A stretch of 36,433 bases of DNA, taken from contig NZ_JAQGJL010000012.1 in assembly GCF_028290645.1 (NCBI RefSeq), positions 1-36,433 on the forward strand. The letters run 5' to 3'. Position 1 is the first letter of the stretch, and each line of letters starts with the position of its first letter. Source of the stretch: Devosia sp. Lineage in GTDB: Bacteria; Pseudomonadota; Alphaproteobacteria; Rhizobiales; Devosiaceae. A program made the translations under genes and the position numbers. Below, in pieces: positions 1 to 9,725 of this stretch. Under the pieces are notes generated by a model. It worked only from the letters and a program-made list of their open reading frames with translations, did no database searches and had not been told where the DNA came from.

Positions 1-30
1 CAGCACTAAGCGATTTCAGGGGTGAGGGTC

Positions 31-3000
31 ATGCGGCGGCTTTTTCGGTCGGTGTGGGGAATTGTTGCGGCCGTTTTCCTGACCCTGAGCCCCGCGCTGG
101 CGGCCGATCGCAGCATCACGCTGCTGCCCGGCGCCGATCTCCCCGGCTTCGATTATTCGGTGCTCAAGGACGTCGATATCGACGCCTGCGAGGCGGCGTG
201 TATCGGGGACCGGATCTGCCGGGCTTTCACGTTCAATGAGAAGGCCAACTGGTGCTTCCTCAAGGGCGCCGTGGGGCCGGAGACGGCGTTCGATGGGGCC
301 ACTTCGGGTCGCGTGGAGTTCACGCCGACGCTCGAGGCCAGCACGGCCGAGAGGCTGGGGGAGCTGCCGTTCCCGGCGCAGGATCTCGTCGACTCGGCGC
401 GGTACTATGCCACCAGCCTACCGCAGACCGATCCGCCGCCGCCGGATGTGAGCTACGCCGATCTGGTGGCTGCAGGCGATGCTGCGGCGGCGCGGTCCAA
501 CCCGGCTGCGGCGATGGTGTCGTACCGGCAGGCGCTGGCGATCAATGCCAACGATCCGGCGGTGTGGCTGAAGCTGGCGGCAGCGGGCGAGGCGCGGGCT
601 GTCGTCGAAGCGGCGGCGGGCAATGGCGTCTATGAGCTAGGGGTCAACGGCTCCTATGCGGCGGCGAATGCACTGCTCTTGTCGGAGACGATCGCTGAAC
701 GGGCCGCGGCGCTGGGGGCACTGGCTGCGGCGCTGGAGCGGCGCGAGATGTGGCGCGAGGCGATTGCGAGCTATCGCGCCAGCGTCGGGCTGATAGACGA
801 TACCGAGCTGCAGGCGCGGCTCGACAAGGCGGTGGCGGAACATGGGTTCCGCGTCACCTCGAACCAGGTCGATGCCGAGGCGGCGAACCCGCGGATCTGC
901 GCGGTATTCTCCGATCCGCTGCCCGCGGGCGGCACGGACCTTTCGAGCTATGTGGTGGTCGACGACGCGCCGACGGTGGCGGTCGAGACCGAGCAGAGCC
1001 AGATCTGCATTACCGGCGTCGAGCATGGCCGGCGCTATCACATCAAGCTGAGGGCCGGGCTGCCGTCGGCCGGTGGGGAGGAGCTGCGCTCGGATGTCGA
1101 GCTCGACCTCTATGTGCCGGATCGCGCGCCGTTCGTGGGCTTTGCCAACAATGCCTATGTGATGCCGGCGGGGCTCGGCGGCGGGCTGCCGATCACTTCG
1201 GTGAACGCGAAGACCGCCGACGTGGTGATCTACCGGATCGGCGATCGCTCGATCGCGACGGCGGTGCGCAACGGGATTTTCCAGCGCACGCTCGACGGCT
1301 ATTCGGCCGAGGACGTGGCGAATTCGACCGGCGAGAAGACCTGGGAGGGTCAGGTCGACCTGGCGCAGGGCGCGCCGAACGCCATGACCGTCACCGCCAT
1401 CCCGGTGGCGGAAGTGCTCAAGGACGTCCAGCCGGGCGCCTATGTGGTGACCGCCAAGGTCAACGGGGTCAATCAGGAGTTCTGGAAGGAAGTCGCGACG
1501 CAGTGGTTCATCGTCACCGACCTGGGGCTGACCACGGTTTCGGGCGACGATGGCCTGCATGCATTCGTTCGCTCGCTGACCAGCGCGCAGCCGGTGGCTA
1601 ATGCCAAGGTGCGCCTGATTGCGGTGAATAACGAGGTGCTCGGCGAGGCCGTCACCGACGCACAGGGGCGGGCGGATTTCGCGCCGGGCCTCTCGCGCGG
1701 CGAGGGCGGACGGGCGCCGCAGCTCATCACTACCGAGACCGATGGCGGGGACTATGCGTTCCTCGATGTGTCGAAGGCAGCGTTCGATCTGACCGATCGC
1801 GGTGTCGAGGGCCGGCCGTCGCCGGGGCCGCTCGACCTGTTCGCAACCACCGAGCGCGGCGTCTATCGGCCGGGAGAGACGGTGTTCGTCACGGCGATCC
1901 TCCGCGATGTGCATGCCAAGGCGGTGACCGACCTGCCGCTGACCATCGAAGTGCAGCGGCCGGATGGGGTTGTCGATTCCACCGAGCTGCTGAACGACCA
2001 GGGGGCCGGCGGCTATTTCGACGCCATCGCGCTCACCGGCGAAGCCATGCGCGGCTCGTGGCAGATCCGGCTTTACGCCGATCCCAAGGCCGAGGCGCTG
2101 ACCAGTGTCGGCTTCCTCGTCGAGGACTTCGAGCCCGAGCGACTGGCTTTCGAGATCACCGCCGAGGACGCGCCGATCAGGACGGGCGAGGTGACCCCGG
2201 TCACCGTCGCGGCGAAATATCTCTATGGCGCCACGGCGCCCGATCTTGCGGTCGAGGCGGATGCGGTGCTGCGGCCGGTGACTTCGCTGGCGGGGTATCC
2301 GGGCTATGTGTTCGGCCGGCTCGACGACACGTTCGAGACATCGCGGGAGCCGCTCGGGGTCGTCGGCACCACGGATGCCGACGGCAACGTCGTCGCCGAA
2401 GTGACGGTGAGCGAGCCGCAGGCGACGACGCGGCCGCTCGAGGCACAGCTGATCCTGCGGCTGGTCGACAGCAATGGCCGCGCGGTGGAGCGCAGCCTCA
2501 GCCGGCCGGTGCTGGCTGATGTCACCCGCATCGGGGTGAAGCCGCAGTTCGAGTCCGGCAACGGGCTTGCCGAGGGCAGCGCTGCCGGGTTCGACGTGAT
2601 CGCGGTGGCGCCGGACGGTAAGACCGTCGACAAGGCGGGGCTCGAATGGACGCTGTCGCGGGTCGAGACGAACTACCAGTGGTACCGCAATAACGGCACG
2701 TGGAAATGGGAAGCGGTCACGACGACGCGGGAAGTCGCGAACGGCACGGCCGATGCGCTGGCCGCTGGTCCGGTGACGATTTCGGCGCCGGTGGACTGGG
2801 GCCTCTACCGGCTCGAAGTATCGAGCACGGGCGAGGGCGCGACCTCGACCAGCTATGAGTTCTATGCCGGATACTATTATCCCGAAGCTGGGTCGGACAC
2901 GCCGGACACGCTGTCGGTGGCGCTCGACAAGCCGGCTTATCGATCGGGCGAGACGGCGATGCTGAAGCTCGATCCGCAGTTCGCGGGCACGGCGCTGGTG

Positions 3001-5514
3001 ATGGTGGTCGACGATCGGATCATCGACATGCAGGCGGTGGAGGTGCCGGAGGGCGGGATTTCGGTGCCGCTGCAGGTGACGGACGACTGGGGCCCGGGCG
3101 CGTATGTGACGGCGATGCTGTATCGGCCGGCCAGTGCGGAAGCGAAGCGCATGCCGGCGCGGGCGCTGGGCCTCGCGTTCGCCGACGTCGAGCCGGGCGA
3201 CCTGAAGCTCGACATGACGCTCGATGCGCCCAAGCAGGCGCTGCCGCGCCAGCCGTTCACGACGACGGTGAAGCTCGCCAATGTGCAGCCGGGGGACAAG
3301 GCCTACGTGGCCGTCGCGGCTGTGGATCTGGGTATCCTCAACCTTACGCGGTTCCGGGTTCCGGATCCGGATGGCTGGTTCTTCGGGCAGCGCCAGCTCG
3401 GCGTCGAGGTGCGCGATCTTTATGGCCAGCTGATCGACCCGATGCAGGGGACGCCCGGCGCGGTGCGGTCCGGTGGTGACGAAGGCGCGTCGCGTCTCGG
3501 CACGCCGCCGGCGACCACTACACTGGTGGCGCTGCATTCGGGCATTGTCGAAGTGGGGCCGGACGGCACCGCGACGATCAGCTTCGACATGCCGGATTTC
3601 AACGGCACAGTGCGGCTGATGGCGATGGCGTGGAGCGCCGGAGCGGTTGGTCATGCTTCGGCGGACGTGATCGTGCGCGATCCGGTGGTGGTGAATTTGA
3701 GCCCGCCGCGGTTCCTCAGGCTCGACGATACGTCGCGGCTGCTGGTCGAGGTCAACAATGTCGACGGCGCGGCGGGCACCTACAAGGTGGCGCTCGAGAC
3801 CGGCGACGGGCTCTCGACCGATGCGCCCGAGACCAGCGTTGACCTCGCGGCCGGTGGTCGCGTGGGCCTCGACCTGAAGCTTACGGGCACGGCGATCGGG
3901 GACCAGAGTCTCAGGGTGATCGTGACGGCGCCGAATGGCGATGCGCTGGTCAAGGAGCTGGTGCTCGGGGTGCGTGCGGCCAGTGCGCCGGAGACGACGA
4001 GCCAGGTGATCCCGATCGGGGTTGGGGAGACGGTGAGGCTCGATGCCAGCTACTTTGCCGGCATGGTGCCGCATAGCGGGTCACTGACGCTGGCAGTCGG
4101 GCCGATTGCCCGGCTCGATGTGCCGGGGCTGCTGATGCAGCTCGACCGCTACCCCTATGGTTGCGCCGAGCAGGTTTCGAGCCGTGCCCTGCCGCTGCTC
4201 TATCTCAACGAAGTCGCCTCGATGATCGGGTTGGGCGATGACGAGGCGATCACGCAGCGGGTGAAGGACGCGATCAAGAACCTCTTATCGAAGCAGACCT
4301 CCAACGGCGGGTTCGGGCTCTGGGGGCCGTATGACACGACCGACCTGTGGCTCGACTCCTATGTCACCGAGTTCCTGCTGCGCGCCAAGGCGGAGGGTTA
4401 TGAGGTGCCGGAGCTGGCGATGACGCGGGCGCTCGACAACCTCGGCAACCAGGTGTCCTACGCCACCGACTTCACCGTCGGCGGCGAGGACGTGGCCTTC
4501 GCGCTCTATGACCTGGCGCGGGCCGGCCGGGCTGCGATCGGGGACCTGCGTTACTATCTCGAGGCGCGGCTCAGCGCCTTCGGTTCGCCCTTGGCCAAGG
4601 CCCAGCTCGGTGCTGCGCTGGCGCTTTATGGCGACCGGACCCGGGCGGCGACGGCCTTCCAGGCGGCGGTCGAGGACCTGCAGGTGCGCGAGGACCGGGC
4701 GAAGTACCGGGCGGACTATGGCAGCCAGCTGCGTGATACGGCGGGGGTGCTCGCACTCGCCGCCGAGTTCACGCCGTCGGGTGTCGATATCGCGGCGCTG
4801 ACCACGAAGCTCGCGGCGCTGCGCGACCAGGCCCGCTACACCTCCACCCAGGAGGATGCGTGGACGCTGGTGGCCGCGGCGGCACTCGGCCGCGAGGCCG
4901 GGGATGGGACGATCACCATCGATGGCGAGCCGCTGACCGGCACGGTGTATCGCCGCTACGACCAGGAGATCTTCGACGGCGCGCCCGTCGCGGTGACCAA
5001 TAACGGCAACCGGGCGACCGAGATGAAGGTGACGGTCACCGCCATCCCGGCCGTGCCGCCGCCGGCGCGCTCGAACGGCTTCACCATCACGCGGGAATAC
5101 TTCCTTCCCGATGGCACGCCGGCCGATCTCGCGAGTGTCGCGCAGAACGACCGGTTCGTGGTGGTGCTGACGACGCAGCCGACGCAGCTGGGTTCGGGAC
5201 AGTATGTGGTGGCCGATCCGCTGCCGGCCGGGTTCGAGATCGAGAACCCGGACCTGCTGCAGGGCTCGGGCGTCGCGGACCTGAGCTGGCTCACGGTCGA
5301 TCCGCCGAGCCATGTGGAATCGCGGACCGACCAGTTCGTCGCCGCGTTCCGCTTCACCGCGCAGGCGAGCAGCGTCACCACCGCCTACATGGTGCGGGCG
5401 GTGTCGCCGGGGACGTTCGTGATGCCCGGGGCGACGGTCGAGGACATGTATCGGCCCGAGCTTCGCGCCAATACCGACGCGGGCACGATCGAGGTCAGCG
5501 CGACTGGGCGATGA
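31..5514 (+). CDS. Alpha-2-macroglobulin family protein with N-terminal PAN/Apple-like domain (YfhM-like)
   Basis: Large secreted protein of the bacterial alpha-2-macroglobulin family, thought to trap proteases that breach the envelope. The N-terminus is a Sec signal peptide (hydrophobic stretch ending S-P-A-L-A-A-D). No lipobox cysteine follows, so unlike E. coli YfhM it is probably soluble in the periplasm. Next comes a cysteine-rich PAN/Apple-like segment (about residues 30-95), a short TPR-like stretch near residues 150-190, then many macroglobulin-type beta domains. The thioester motif Y-P-Y-G-C-A-E-Q is present, with its Cys near residue 1378, so covalent capture should be possible. I chose ATG at 31 because a purine-rich AGGGGTGAGG lies just before it; GTG at 22 in the same frame is the alternative. 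About 1827 residues, longer than YfhM because of the N-terminal additions. The stop overlaps the pbpC start by 4 bases (ATGA), indicating translational coupling. Family call is secure; the target protease is unknown. Confidence 0.93.
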   Translation: MRRLFRSVWGIVAAVFLTLSPALAADRSITLLPGADLPGFDYSVLKDVDIDACEAACIGDRICRAFTFNEKANWCFLKGAVGPETAFDGATSGRVEFTPTLEASTAERLGELPFPAQDLVDSARYYATSLPQTDPPPPDVSYADLVAAGDAAAARSNPAAAMVSYRQALAINANDPAVWLKLAAAGEARAVVEAAAGNGVYELGVNGSYAAANALLLSETIAERAAALGALAAALERREMWREAIASYRASVGLIDDTELQARLDKAVAEHGFRVTSNQVDAEAANPRICAVFSDPLPAGGTDLSSYVVVDDAPTVAVETEQSQICITGVEHGRRYHIKLRAGLPSAGGEELRSDVELDLYVPDRAPFVGFANNAYVMPAGLGGGLPITSVNAKTADVVIYRIGDRSIATAVRNGIFQRTLDGYSAEDVANSTGEKTWEGQVDLAQGAPNAMTVTAIPVAEVLKDVQPGAYVVTAKVNGVNQEFWKEVATQWFIVTDLGLTTVSGDDGLHAFVRSLTSAQPVANAKVRLIAVNNEVLGEAVTDAQGRADFAPGLSRGEGGRAPQLITTETDGGDYAFLDVSKAAFDLTDRGVEGRPSPGPLDLFATTERGVYRPGETVFVTAILRDVHAKAVTDLPLTIEVQRPDGVVDSTELLNDQGAGGYFDAIALTGEAMRGSWQIRLYADPKAEALTSVGFLVEDFEPERLAFEITAEDAPIRTGEVTPVTVAAKYLYGATAPDLAVEADAVLRPVTSLAGYPGYVFGRLDDTFETSREPLGVVGTTDADGNVVAEVTVSEPQATTRPLEAQLILRLVDSNGRAVERSLSRPVLADVTRIGVKPQFESGNGLAEGSAAGFDVIAVAPDGKTVDKAGLEWTLSRVETNYQWYRNNGTWKWEAVTTTREVANGTADALAAGPVTISAPVDWGLYRLEVSSTGEGATSTSYEFYAGYYYPEAGSDTPDTLSVALDKPAYRSGETAMLKLDPQFAGTALVMVVDDRIIDMQAVEVPEGGISVPLQVTDDWGPGAYVTAMLYRPASAEAKRMPARALGLAFADVEPGDLKLDMTLDAPKQALPRQPFTTTVKLANVQPGDKAYVAVAAVDLGILNLTRFRVPDPDGWFFGQRQLGVEVRDLYGQLIDPMQGTPGAVRSGGDEGASRLGTPPATTTLVALHSGIVEVGPDGTATISFDMPDFNGTVRLMAMAWSAGAVGHASADVIVRDPVVVNLSPPRFLRLDDTSRLLVEVNNVDGAAGTYKVALETGDGLSTDAPETSVDLAAGGRVGLDLKLTGTAIGDQSLRVIVTAPNGDALVKELVLGVRAASAPETTSQVIPIGVGETVRLDASYFAGMVPHSGSLTLAVGPIARLDVPGLLMQLDRYPYGCAEQVSSRALPLLYLNEVASMIGLGDDEAITQRVKDAIKNLLSKQTSNGGFGLWGPYDTTDLWLDSYVTEFLLRAKAEGYEVPELAMTRALDNLGNQVSYATDFTVGGEDVAFALYDLARAGRAAIGDLRYYLEARLSAFGSPLAKAQLGAALALYGDRTRAATAFQAAVEDLQVREDRAKYRADYGSQLRDTAGVLALAAEFTPSGVDIAALTTKLAALRDQARYTSTQEDAWTLVAAAALGREAGDGTITIDGEPLTGTVYRRYDQEIFDGAPVAVTNNGNRATEMKVTVTAIPAVPPPARSNGFTITREYFLPDGTPADLASVAQNDRFVVVLTTQPTQLGSGQYVVADPLPAGFEIENPDLLQGSGVADLSWLTVDPPSHVESRTDQFVAAFRFTAQASSVTTAYMVRAVSPGTFVMPGATVEDMYRPELRANTDAGTIEVSATGR

Positions 5515-7637
5515 GCACCGTCGCGCACAAACAAAAGTCTCGGCGCCCGCGCGCGCCGGGGCTCTTTACCGCGACGCTGATTGTCCTCGCGGGGGTGGCG
5601 CTGGTTGGCAGCCAGTATGGCCTCGCCGTGCTGCGCGATATCCGGGCGACGCTGCCGCCGGTGCCGGTGGTGTCGGCGCTGCCGGTTTCGACGGCGGTGG
5701 TCGACAGGGCAGGGCTGCTGCTGAGGCCGTTCACCACGGATGGCGGGCGCTGGCGGCTGCCGGTGAGTGTCGGCGAGGTGGACCGGCGGTTCATCGAGAT
5801 GCTGCTGGCCTATGAGGACCAGCATTTCGAGGAGCATCACGGGATCGACTGGCCGTCGATGCTGCGGGCGGCGGTGCAGTATGCCGGAGCGGGGCGCATC
5901 GTTTCGGGCGGCTCGACGCTGACCATGCAGGTGGCGCGGCTGATCGGCGGGGAGCCGACGCGCAACGTGGCCGGCAAGGTGCGCCAGATGGTGCATGCGG
6001 ATGCGCTGGAGCGGGCGCTGAGCAAGGACGAGATCCTGACGCTCTACCTGACGCTTGCCCCCTATGGTGGCAATATCGAGGGTATTCGCGCCGCCAGCCT
6101 CGCCTATTTCGGCAAGGAGCCGGCGCGGCTCACCACGGCCGAATGCGCGCTGCTGGTGGCGCTGCCGCAATCGCCCGAGGCGCGGCGGCCGGACCGGGAT
6201 CCGGCGGTGGCGCTGGCGGCGCGGAACCTGGTGCTCGACCGCATGGTCGGGGCGGGGGTGATCGGCGCCGAGGAAGCGGAGGCGGCGAAACAGGAGCCGA
6301 TCCCGAAGGCGCGCCGGGAGTTCCCGATGCTCGCGGCGCATCTGGCGGAGGAGGCGGTGAAGGCGCGGCCCAATGCGCGGCAGATCGCGTTGACCGTCGA
6401 CCGGACCTTGCAGGCGAAGCTCGAACAGCTCGGCGCGAACCGGGCGGCGCAGCTTGGCTCGAAGCTTTCGGTGGCTATTGTCGTCGCCGACCAGCAAACC
6501 GGCAATATCCTTGCCTCGGTCGGTTCGGCCGGGCTCTTCAATGCCGACAGCGACGGCTATGTCGACATGACCGAGGCGGTGCGCTCGCCCGGCTCGACGC
6601 TGAAGCCGCTGATCTACGGGCTGGCGTTCGAGCTTGGCCTTGCCCATCCCGAGAGCCTGATCGAGGATCGGCCGACGGCGTTCAACGGCTACGTGCCGGT
6701 GAACTTCGACGGGTTCAGTCGTGGCACGGTCACCATCCGGCAGGCGCTGACGGAGTCGCTCAATATCCCGGCGGTGGTGGTGCTCGACGCGGTGGGCCCG
6801 GCGCGGCTGGTGGCGCGGATCAAGCGGGCGCATGCCAATCCGCTGCTGCCGGCGGACACGGCGCCGAGCCTCGCGGTTGGGCTTGGTGGGGTCGGGGTGA
6901 CGCTGCGCGACCTGGTGTCGATCTATGCGGCGATCGGGCGGGGCGGGACGCCGGTGGTGCTCAGGGACGGGGTGAAGCCGGTGGCGGAGGAGACGGAGAT
7001 TCCGGCGCCGGTGCTGGATCCGGTGGCGGCCTGGTATGTCGCCAACGTGCTCGCCGACGTGCCGCCGCCGCTCAATGGGTCGCCTGGGCGGATCGCGTAC
7101 AAGACGGGCACGTCTTACGGCTATCGCGACGCGTGGGCGATCGGGTTCGACGGCGCGACGGTGATCGGGGTTTGGGTGGGGCGGCCGGACAATGCGCAGG
7201 TGCCGGGGATCACCGGGATCGCGGCGGCGGCGCCGATCCTGTTCGAGAGTTTCGACCGGCTGGCGGAGAAGACCGTGCCACTGCGCGATGCGCCGCCCGG
7301 GGTGATCTTTGCCTCGAACTCCAAGTTGCCGCTGCCGCTTCGCCGCTTCCGGCATCCGGACGACCAGAAGGTGAAGCGCGATGCGGCGCCGGAGATTGCC
7401 TATCCGAGCGACGGGGTCGATGTGGACCTGGGACTGGCCTCGGGGAACGAGGCGCCGCTGATCGTCAAGGTGCGCAACGGCGTGCCGCCGTTCACGTTCT
7501 TTGCCAACGGGGCGCCGTTCGGGCGCTCGGCGTTTGCGCGGCAGAACAGCTGGCGGCCGGATGGACCGGGCTTCGTGACGCTGTCGGTGGTCGATGCCGA
7601 GGGGCGGTCGGATAGTGTGAACGTGTTTTTGGACTGA
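5511..7637 (+). CDS. pbpC: Penicillin-binding protein 1C (bifunctional glycosyltransferase/transpeptidase-like)
   Basis: Class A penicillin-binding protein of the PBP1C type, 708 residues, anchored in the inner membrane by one segment near residues 18-38 and acting on peptidoglycan in the periplasm. The glycosyltransferase (GT51) domain shows E-D-Q-H-F with the catalytic Glu at 102 and the motif G-G-S-T-L-T-M-Q. The transpeptidase domain has S-T-L-K (Ser362), S-L-N and K-T-G-T-S (Lys531). The C-terminal 100 or so residues match the BiPBP_C beta-domain typical of PBP1C. The ATG overlaps the stop of the alpha-2-macroglobulin gene. This pairing recurs in Gram-negative bacteria and is usually read as defence (protease trapping) plus cell-wall repair. 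The coding strand is unusually rich in G-ending codons, which creates long open antisense frames. Confidence 0.95.
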   Translation: MSTVAHKQKSRRPRAPGLFTATLIVLAGVALVGSQYGLAVLRDIRATLPPVPVVSALPVSTAVVDRAGLLLRPFTTDGGRWRLPVSVGEVDRRFIEMLLAYEDQHFEEHHGIDWPSMLRAAVQYAGAGRIVSGGSTLTMQVARLIGGEPTRNVAGKVRQMVHADALERALSKDEILTLYLTLAPYGGNIEGIRAASLAYFGKEPARLTTAECALLVALPQSPEARRPDRDPAVALAARNLVLDRMVGAGVIGAEEAEAAKQEPIPKARREFPMLAAHLAEEAVKARPNARQIALTVDRTLQAKLEQLGANRAAQLGSKLSVAIVVADQQTGNILASVGSAGLFNADSDGYVDMTEAVRSPGSTLKPLIYGLAFELGLAHPESLIEDRPTAFNGYVPVNFDGFSRGTVTIRQALTESLNIPAVVVLDAVGPARLVARIKRAHANPLLPADTAPSLAVGLGGVGVTLRDLVSIYAAIGRGGTPVVLRDGVKPVAEETEIPAPVLDPVAAWYVANVLADVPPPLNGSPGRIAYKTGTSYGYRDAWAIGFDGATVIGVWVGRPDNAQVPGITGIAAAAPILFESFDRLAEKTVPLRDAPPGVIFASNSKLPLPLRRFRHPDDQKVKRDAAPEIAYPSDGVDVDLGLASGNEAPLIVKVRNGVPPFTFFANGAPFGRSAFARQNSWRPDGPGFVTLSVVDAEGRSDSVNVFLD

Positions 7638-7701
7638 GCGGGTGGTGCCCCAAACTCGGTGCCATCCCTGCGGAAGCGGGTCGCAAGAGCCGAGCAGACG
7701 G

Positions 7702-7811
7702 CCCCTCCCATCCCTCCCCATAGAGGGGAGGGTGCCGCATCGAGTACGTGGCACCAACTCGCCTAGCCACCGGCCGGGCACCTCCCCTTTATGGGGGAGG
7801 ATGGGAGGGGG
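7702..7811. repeat. Compound inverted repeat between convergent genes, probable bidirectional terminator or dispersed palindromic element
   Basis: Two 35-base arms (7702-7736 and 7777-7811) are near-identical inverted copies around a 40-base spacer. Each arm also folds on itself: CCCTCCCC/GGGGAGGG at 7712-7732 with loop ATAGA, and CCTCCCC/GGGGAGG at 7781-7800. The element fills the gap between pbpC (ends 7637) and the convergent PQQ dehydrogenase gene (ends 7835). There is no U-tract, so intrinsic termination is uncertain. The nested-palindrome form resembles dispersed REP-like intergenic elements of alphaproteobacteria. Confidence 0.75.
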
Positions 7812-7834
7812 CTCTCTGCTTCAGTACGCGCCCG

Positions 7835-9700
7835 CTACTTCGTGATCGTCATGCCTTCCAGCTGCGCGACATCCGTCGGCAGCTCCCCGTCTCCTGCCGC
7901 CAAACCATTCACCTGCAAGATGTACGCCACGAGGTCGGCGTAGGTTTCGGCGGGGAGGGTGCCGGGGCGGGAGGGGGGCATCTTGTCGTGGGCGTGGGTG
8001 TAGAGCGCGGCGACGGACTGGCCCCGCCACTTGCCGTCGAAATATTCGCCGGCAAGCGGCGGGCCGTAGGTGGCGCTGATCAGGTTCTGGCCGTGGCAGG
8101 AGACGCAATTGGCTTCGTAAGCGACCTTGCCGCGCTCGGCTTGCGCCGCGGTGAAGGTCGGCGGCGTGCCGGATGCAGTGCTCGCCGCATCGGTGGACGG
8201 GACGGCGGCGGTGTCGGTGCTGGCAGCGGCGCCGGCAGCGGCGGCATCGCCCTCACCCTTGTAGGTGAAGACCAAGATCGAGCCCGGATTCTGCATCGTC
8301 GTGGTGGTGCCGCCCGCCAGCGCCTCGGCGAGCCCGCCCGTGTCGGTCGCTACATAGATGGTCTTCTTGTCGGGGCTCAGCGCCACGTCGCGGAAGCGGT
8401 TCTCGGACTGGAAGTAGCGCTCGATCGGACCGCCGAGGCCCTTGCCGTCGGCGCCGAGCGGCAGGCGGTAAAGCGAGCCGCGTTTCAGCGTGGTGACCAG
8501 CAGCGAGTTCTCCCAGCCCGGGATGCCTTCGCCGGCTTTTGGCATGTAGGTCTGGATGCTCGAGGCGGCGACGGTCGGCCAGCAGATGAAATCGATGCCC
8601 TTGCAGACCGGGTCGGTGAAGTCCCAGTCGCTGGGGACGGTGAACATCGTTGCCAGCGGGTCCTGCATGGGTTCGGTCCATGAGGTCTCGTCCTCGACGG
8701 GGACGGAGGGGTCGATGGTGATGTCGCTGAACTGCAGCTGGTCGCAGGGCGTCGTCGCGTCCTTCCAGCGGGCGAACTGGTAGGCCTTGTCGTCGCGGAA
8801 ACCGGCGACATGCGGCCAGCCGTAATTGCCGCCGGCGACGAGGACGTTCACTTCGTCATCGGTCTTGGGGCCCTGCTCGGAGGCGTAGAGGGTGCCGTCG
8901 GGGCCGAAATCGATGCCCTGCATGTTGCGATGGCCGTAGGTGAAGACGTGGCTCTTGACGCCGCCAAGGTCCGGATTGTCCTCGGGGATCGAGCCATCGA
9001 GGTTCAGCCGCAGCGACTTGCCCTGGTAGGCGATGTAGTTCTTCGCGGCGAGTTCGTCGGCGGTGGGAAGGCGCTGCGCCTCGATCGGGATGCACCAGTT
9101 GCCGAGCTGGTCCTTACCGCCGTCGCCGATGGTGTAGTAGATCTTGCCGTCGGGTCCGATCTTCATGCGGCCCGAGTTGTGGTCGTTGTAGGCCGGGAGA
9201 CCGACGATAAGCTCGGTGGGATCGCTGAGCAGGCCCGTCGCCGGATCGTAGGTCAGCCGCACCAGCTTGGTGTAGAGGTCGTGGTAGGGGCTGAAGGGAT
9301 CGGCCACCCAGGAGACGCCGCCGCGCGACTTATCGACATAGGTGTAGGCGGTGTAGACGTAATCGTTGCCGGTACCCTTCAGCAGCCCCGGATCGAGCGC
9401 CAGGCCGAGCAGGCCATCCTGTCCGCCGGGGGCGGAGACTTCCTCGATATCGATGGCCACCTGCTTGCTGCCATCGGCCGGGTTGATGCGGGTGATCCTG
9501 CCGCCCACGCGTTCGGTGACCCACAGGTAGTCATCGGGGCCCCAGGTGAGTTCCCACGGGCCTTCGAGGCCGCTGGTCAGCACCTTTTCCTCGAACTGCC
9601 TGGTACCTGCCACCACGGAGGCCGGCGTGTCCTGGGCGAGTGCCGGTAGTGCAGCGCCCAGCATGGCGACGGCAAGGGCGAGCGTTGCGGAAAGTCTCAC
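7835..9700 (-). CDS. PQQ-dependent sugar dehydrogenase (GSDH/sorbosone dehydrogenase family) with C-terminal cytochrome c domain
   Basis: Periplasmic quinoprotein of about 621 residues that would oxidise an aldose or related sugar with PQQ and pass electrons to its own haem. A Sec signal peptide ends A-L-P-A-L-A-Q. The central part reads as the six-bladed soluble glucose/sorbosone dehydrogenase propeller (for example G-L-E-G-P-W-E-L and G-P-D-G-K-I-Y-Y-T-I-G-D-G-G). An Ala/Thr-rich linker leads to a class I cytochrome c domain with C-V-S-C-H at 532-536 and a likely distal ligand Met574 (K-M-P-P-S-R-P-G). I place the start at GTG 9700 because GGAGG lies about 6 bases upstream and the signal peptide follows at once; in-frame ATG 9736 and TTG 9763 are less likely. 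It lies downstream of the SDR gene on the same strand but is separated by two hairpins, so it may have its own promoter. The substrate cannot be read from sequence. Confidence 0.88.
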   Translation of the reverse strand: MRLSATLALAVAMLGAALPALAQDTPASVVAGTRQFEEKVLTSGLEGPWELTWGPDDYLWVTERVGGRITRINPADGSKQVAIDIEEVSAPGGQDGLLGLALDPGLLKGTGNDYVYTAYTYVDKSRGGVSWVADPFSPYHDLYTKLVRLTYDPATGLLSDPTELIVGLPAYNDHNSGRMKIGPDGKIYYTIGDGGKDQLGNWCIPIEAQRLPTADELAAKNYIAYQGKSLRLNLDGSIPEDNPDLGGVKSHVFTYGHRNMQGIDFGPDGTLYASEQGPKTDDEVNVLVAGGNYGWPHVAGFRDDKAYQFARWKDATTPCDQLQFSDITIDPSVPVEDETSWTEPMQDPLATMFTVPSDWDFTDPVCKGIDFICWPTVAASSIQTYMPKAGEGIPGWENSLLVTTLKRGSLYRLPLGADGKGLGGPIERYFQSENRFRDVALSPDKKTIYVATDTGGLAEALAGGTTTTMQNPGSILVFTYKGEGDAAAAGAAASTDTAAVPSTDAASTASGTPPTFTAAQAERGKVAYEANCVSCHGQNLISATYGPPLAGEYFDGKWRGQSVAALYTHAHDKMPPSRPGTLPAETYADLVAYILQVNGLAAGDGELPTDVAQLEGMTITK

Positions 9701-9725
9701 GGCGTTCCTCCAATGGTGTCGCGGC

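Noticed and set aside
637-4074. 1145-residue open frame on the minus strand inside the alpha-2-macroglobulin gene
   Set aside because: Arg/His/Pro-rich translation without domain patterns; it is the antisense shadow of a GC-rich gene with strong third-position G bias.
5385-7781. 798-residue open frame on the minus strand opposite pbpC
   Set aside because: Low-complexity Arg-rich translation; the plus strand has all PBP1C catalytic motifs.
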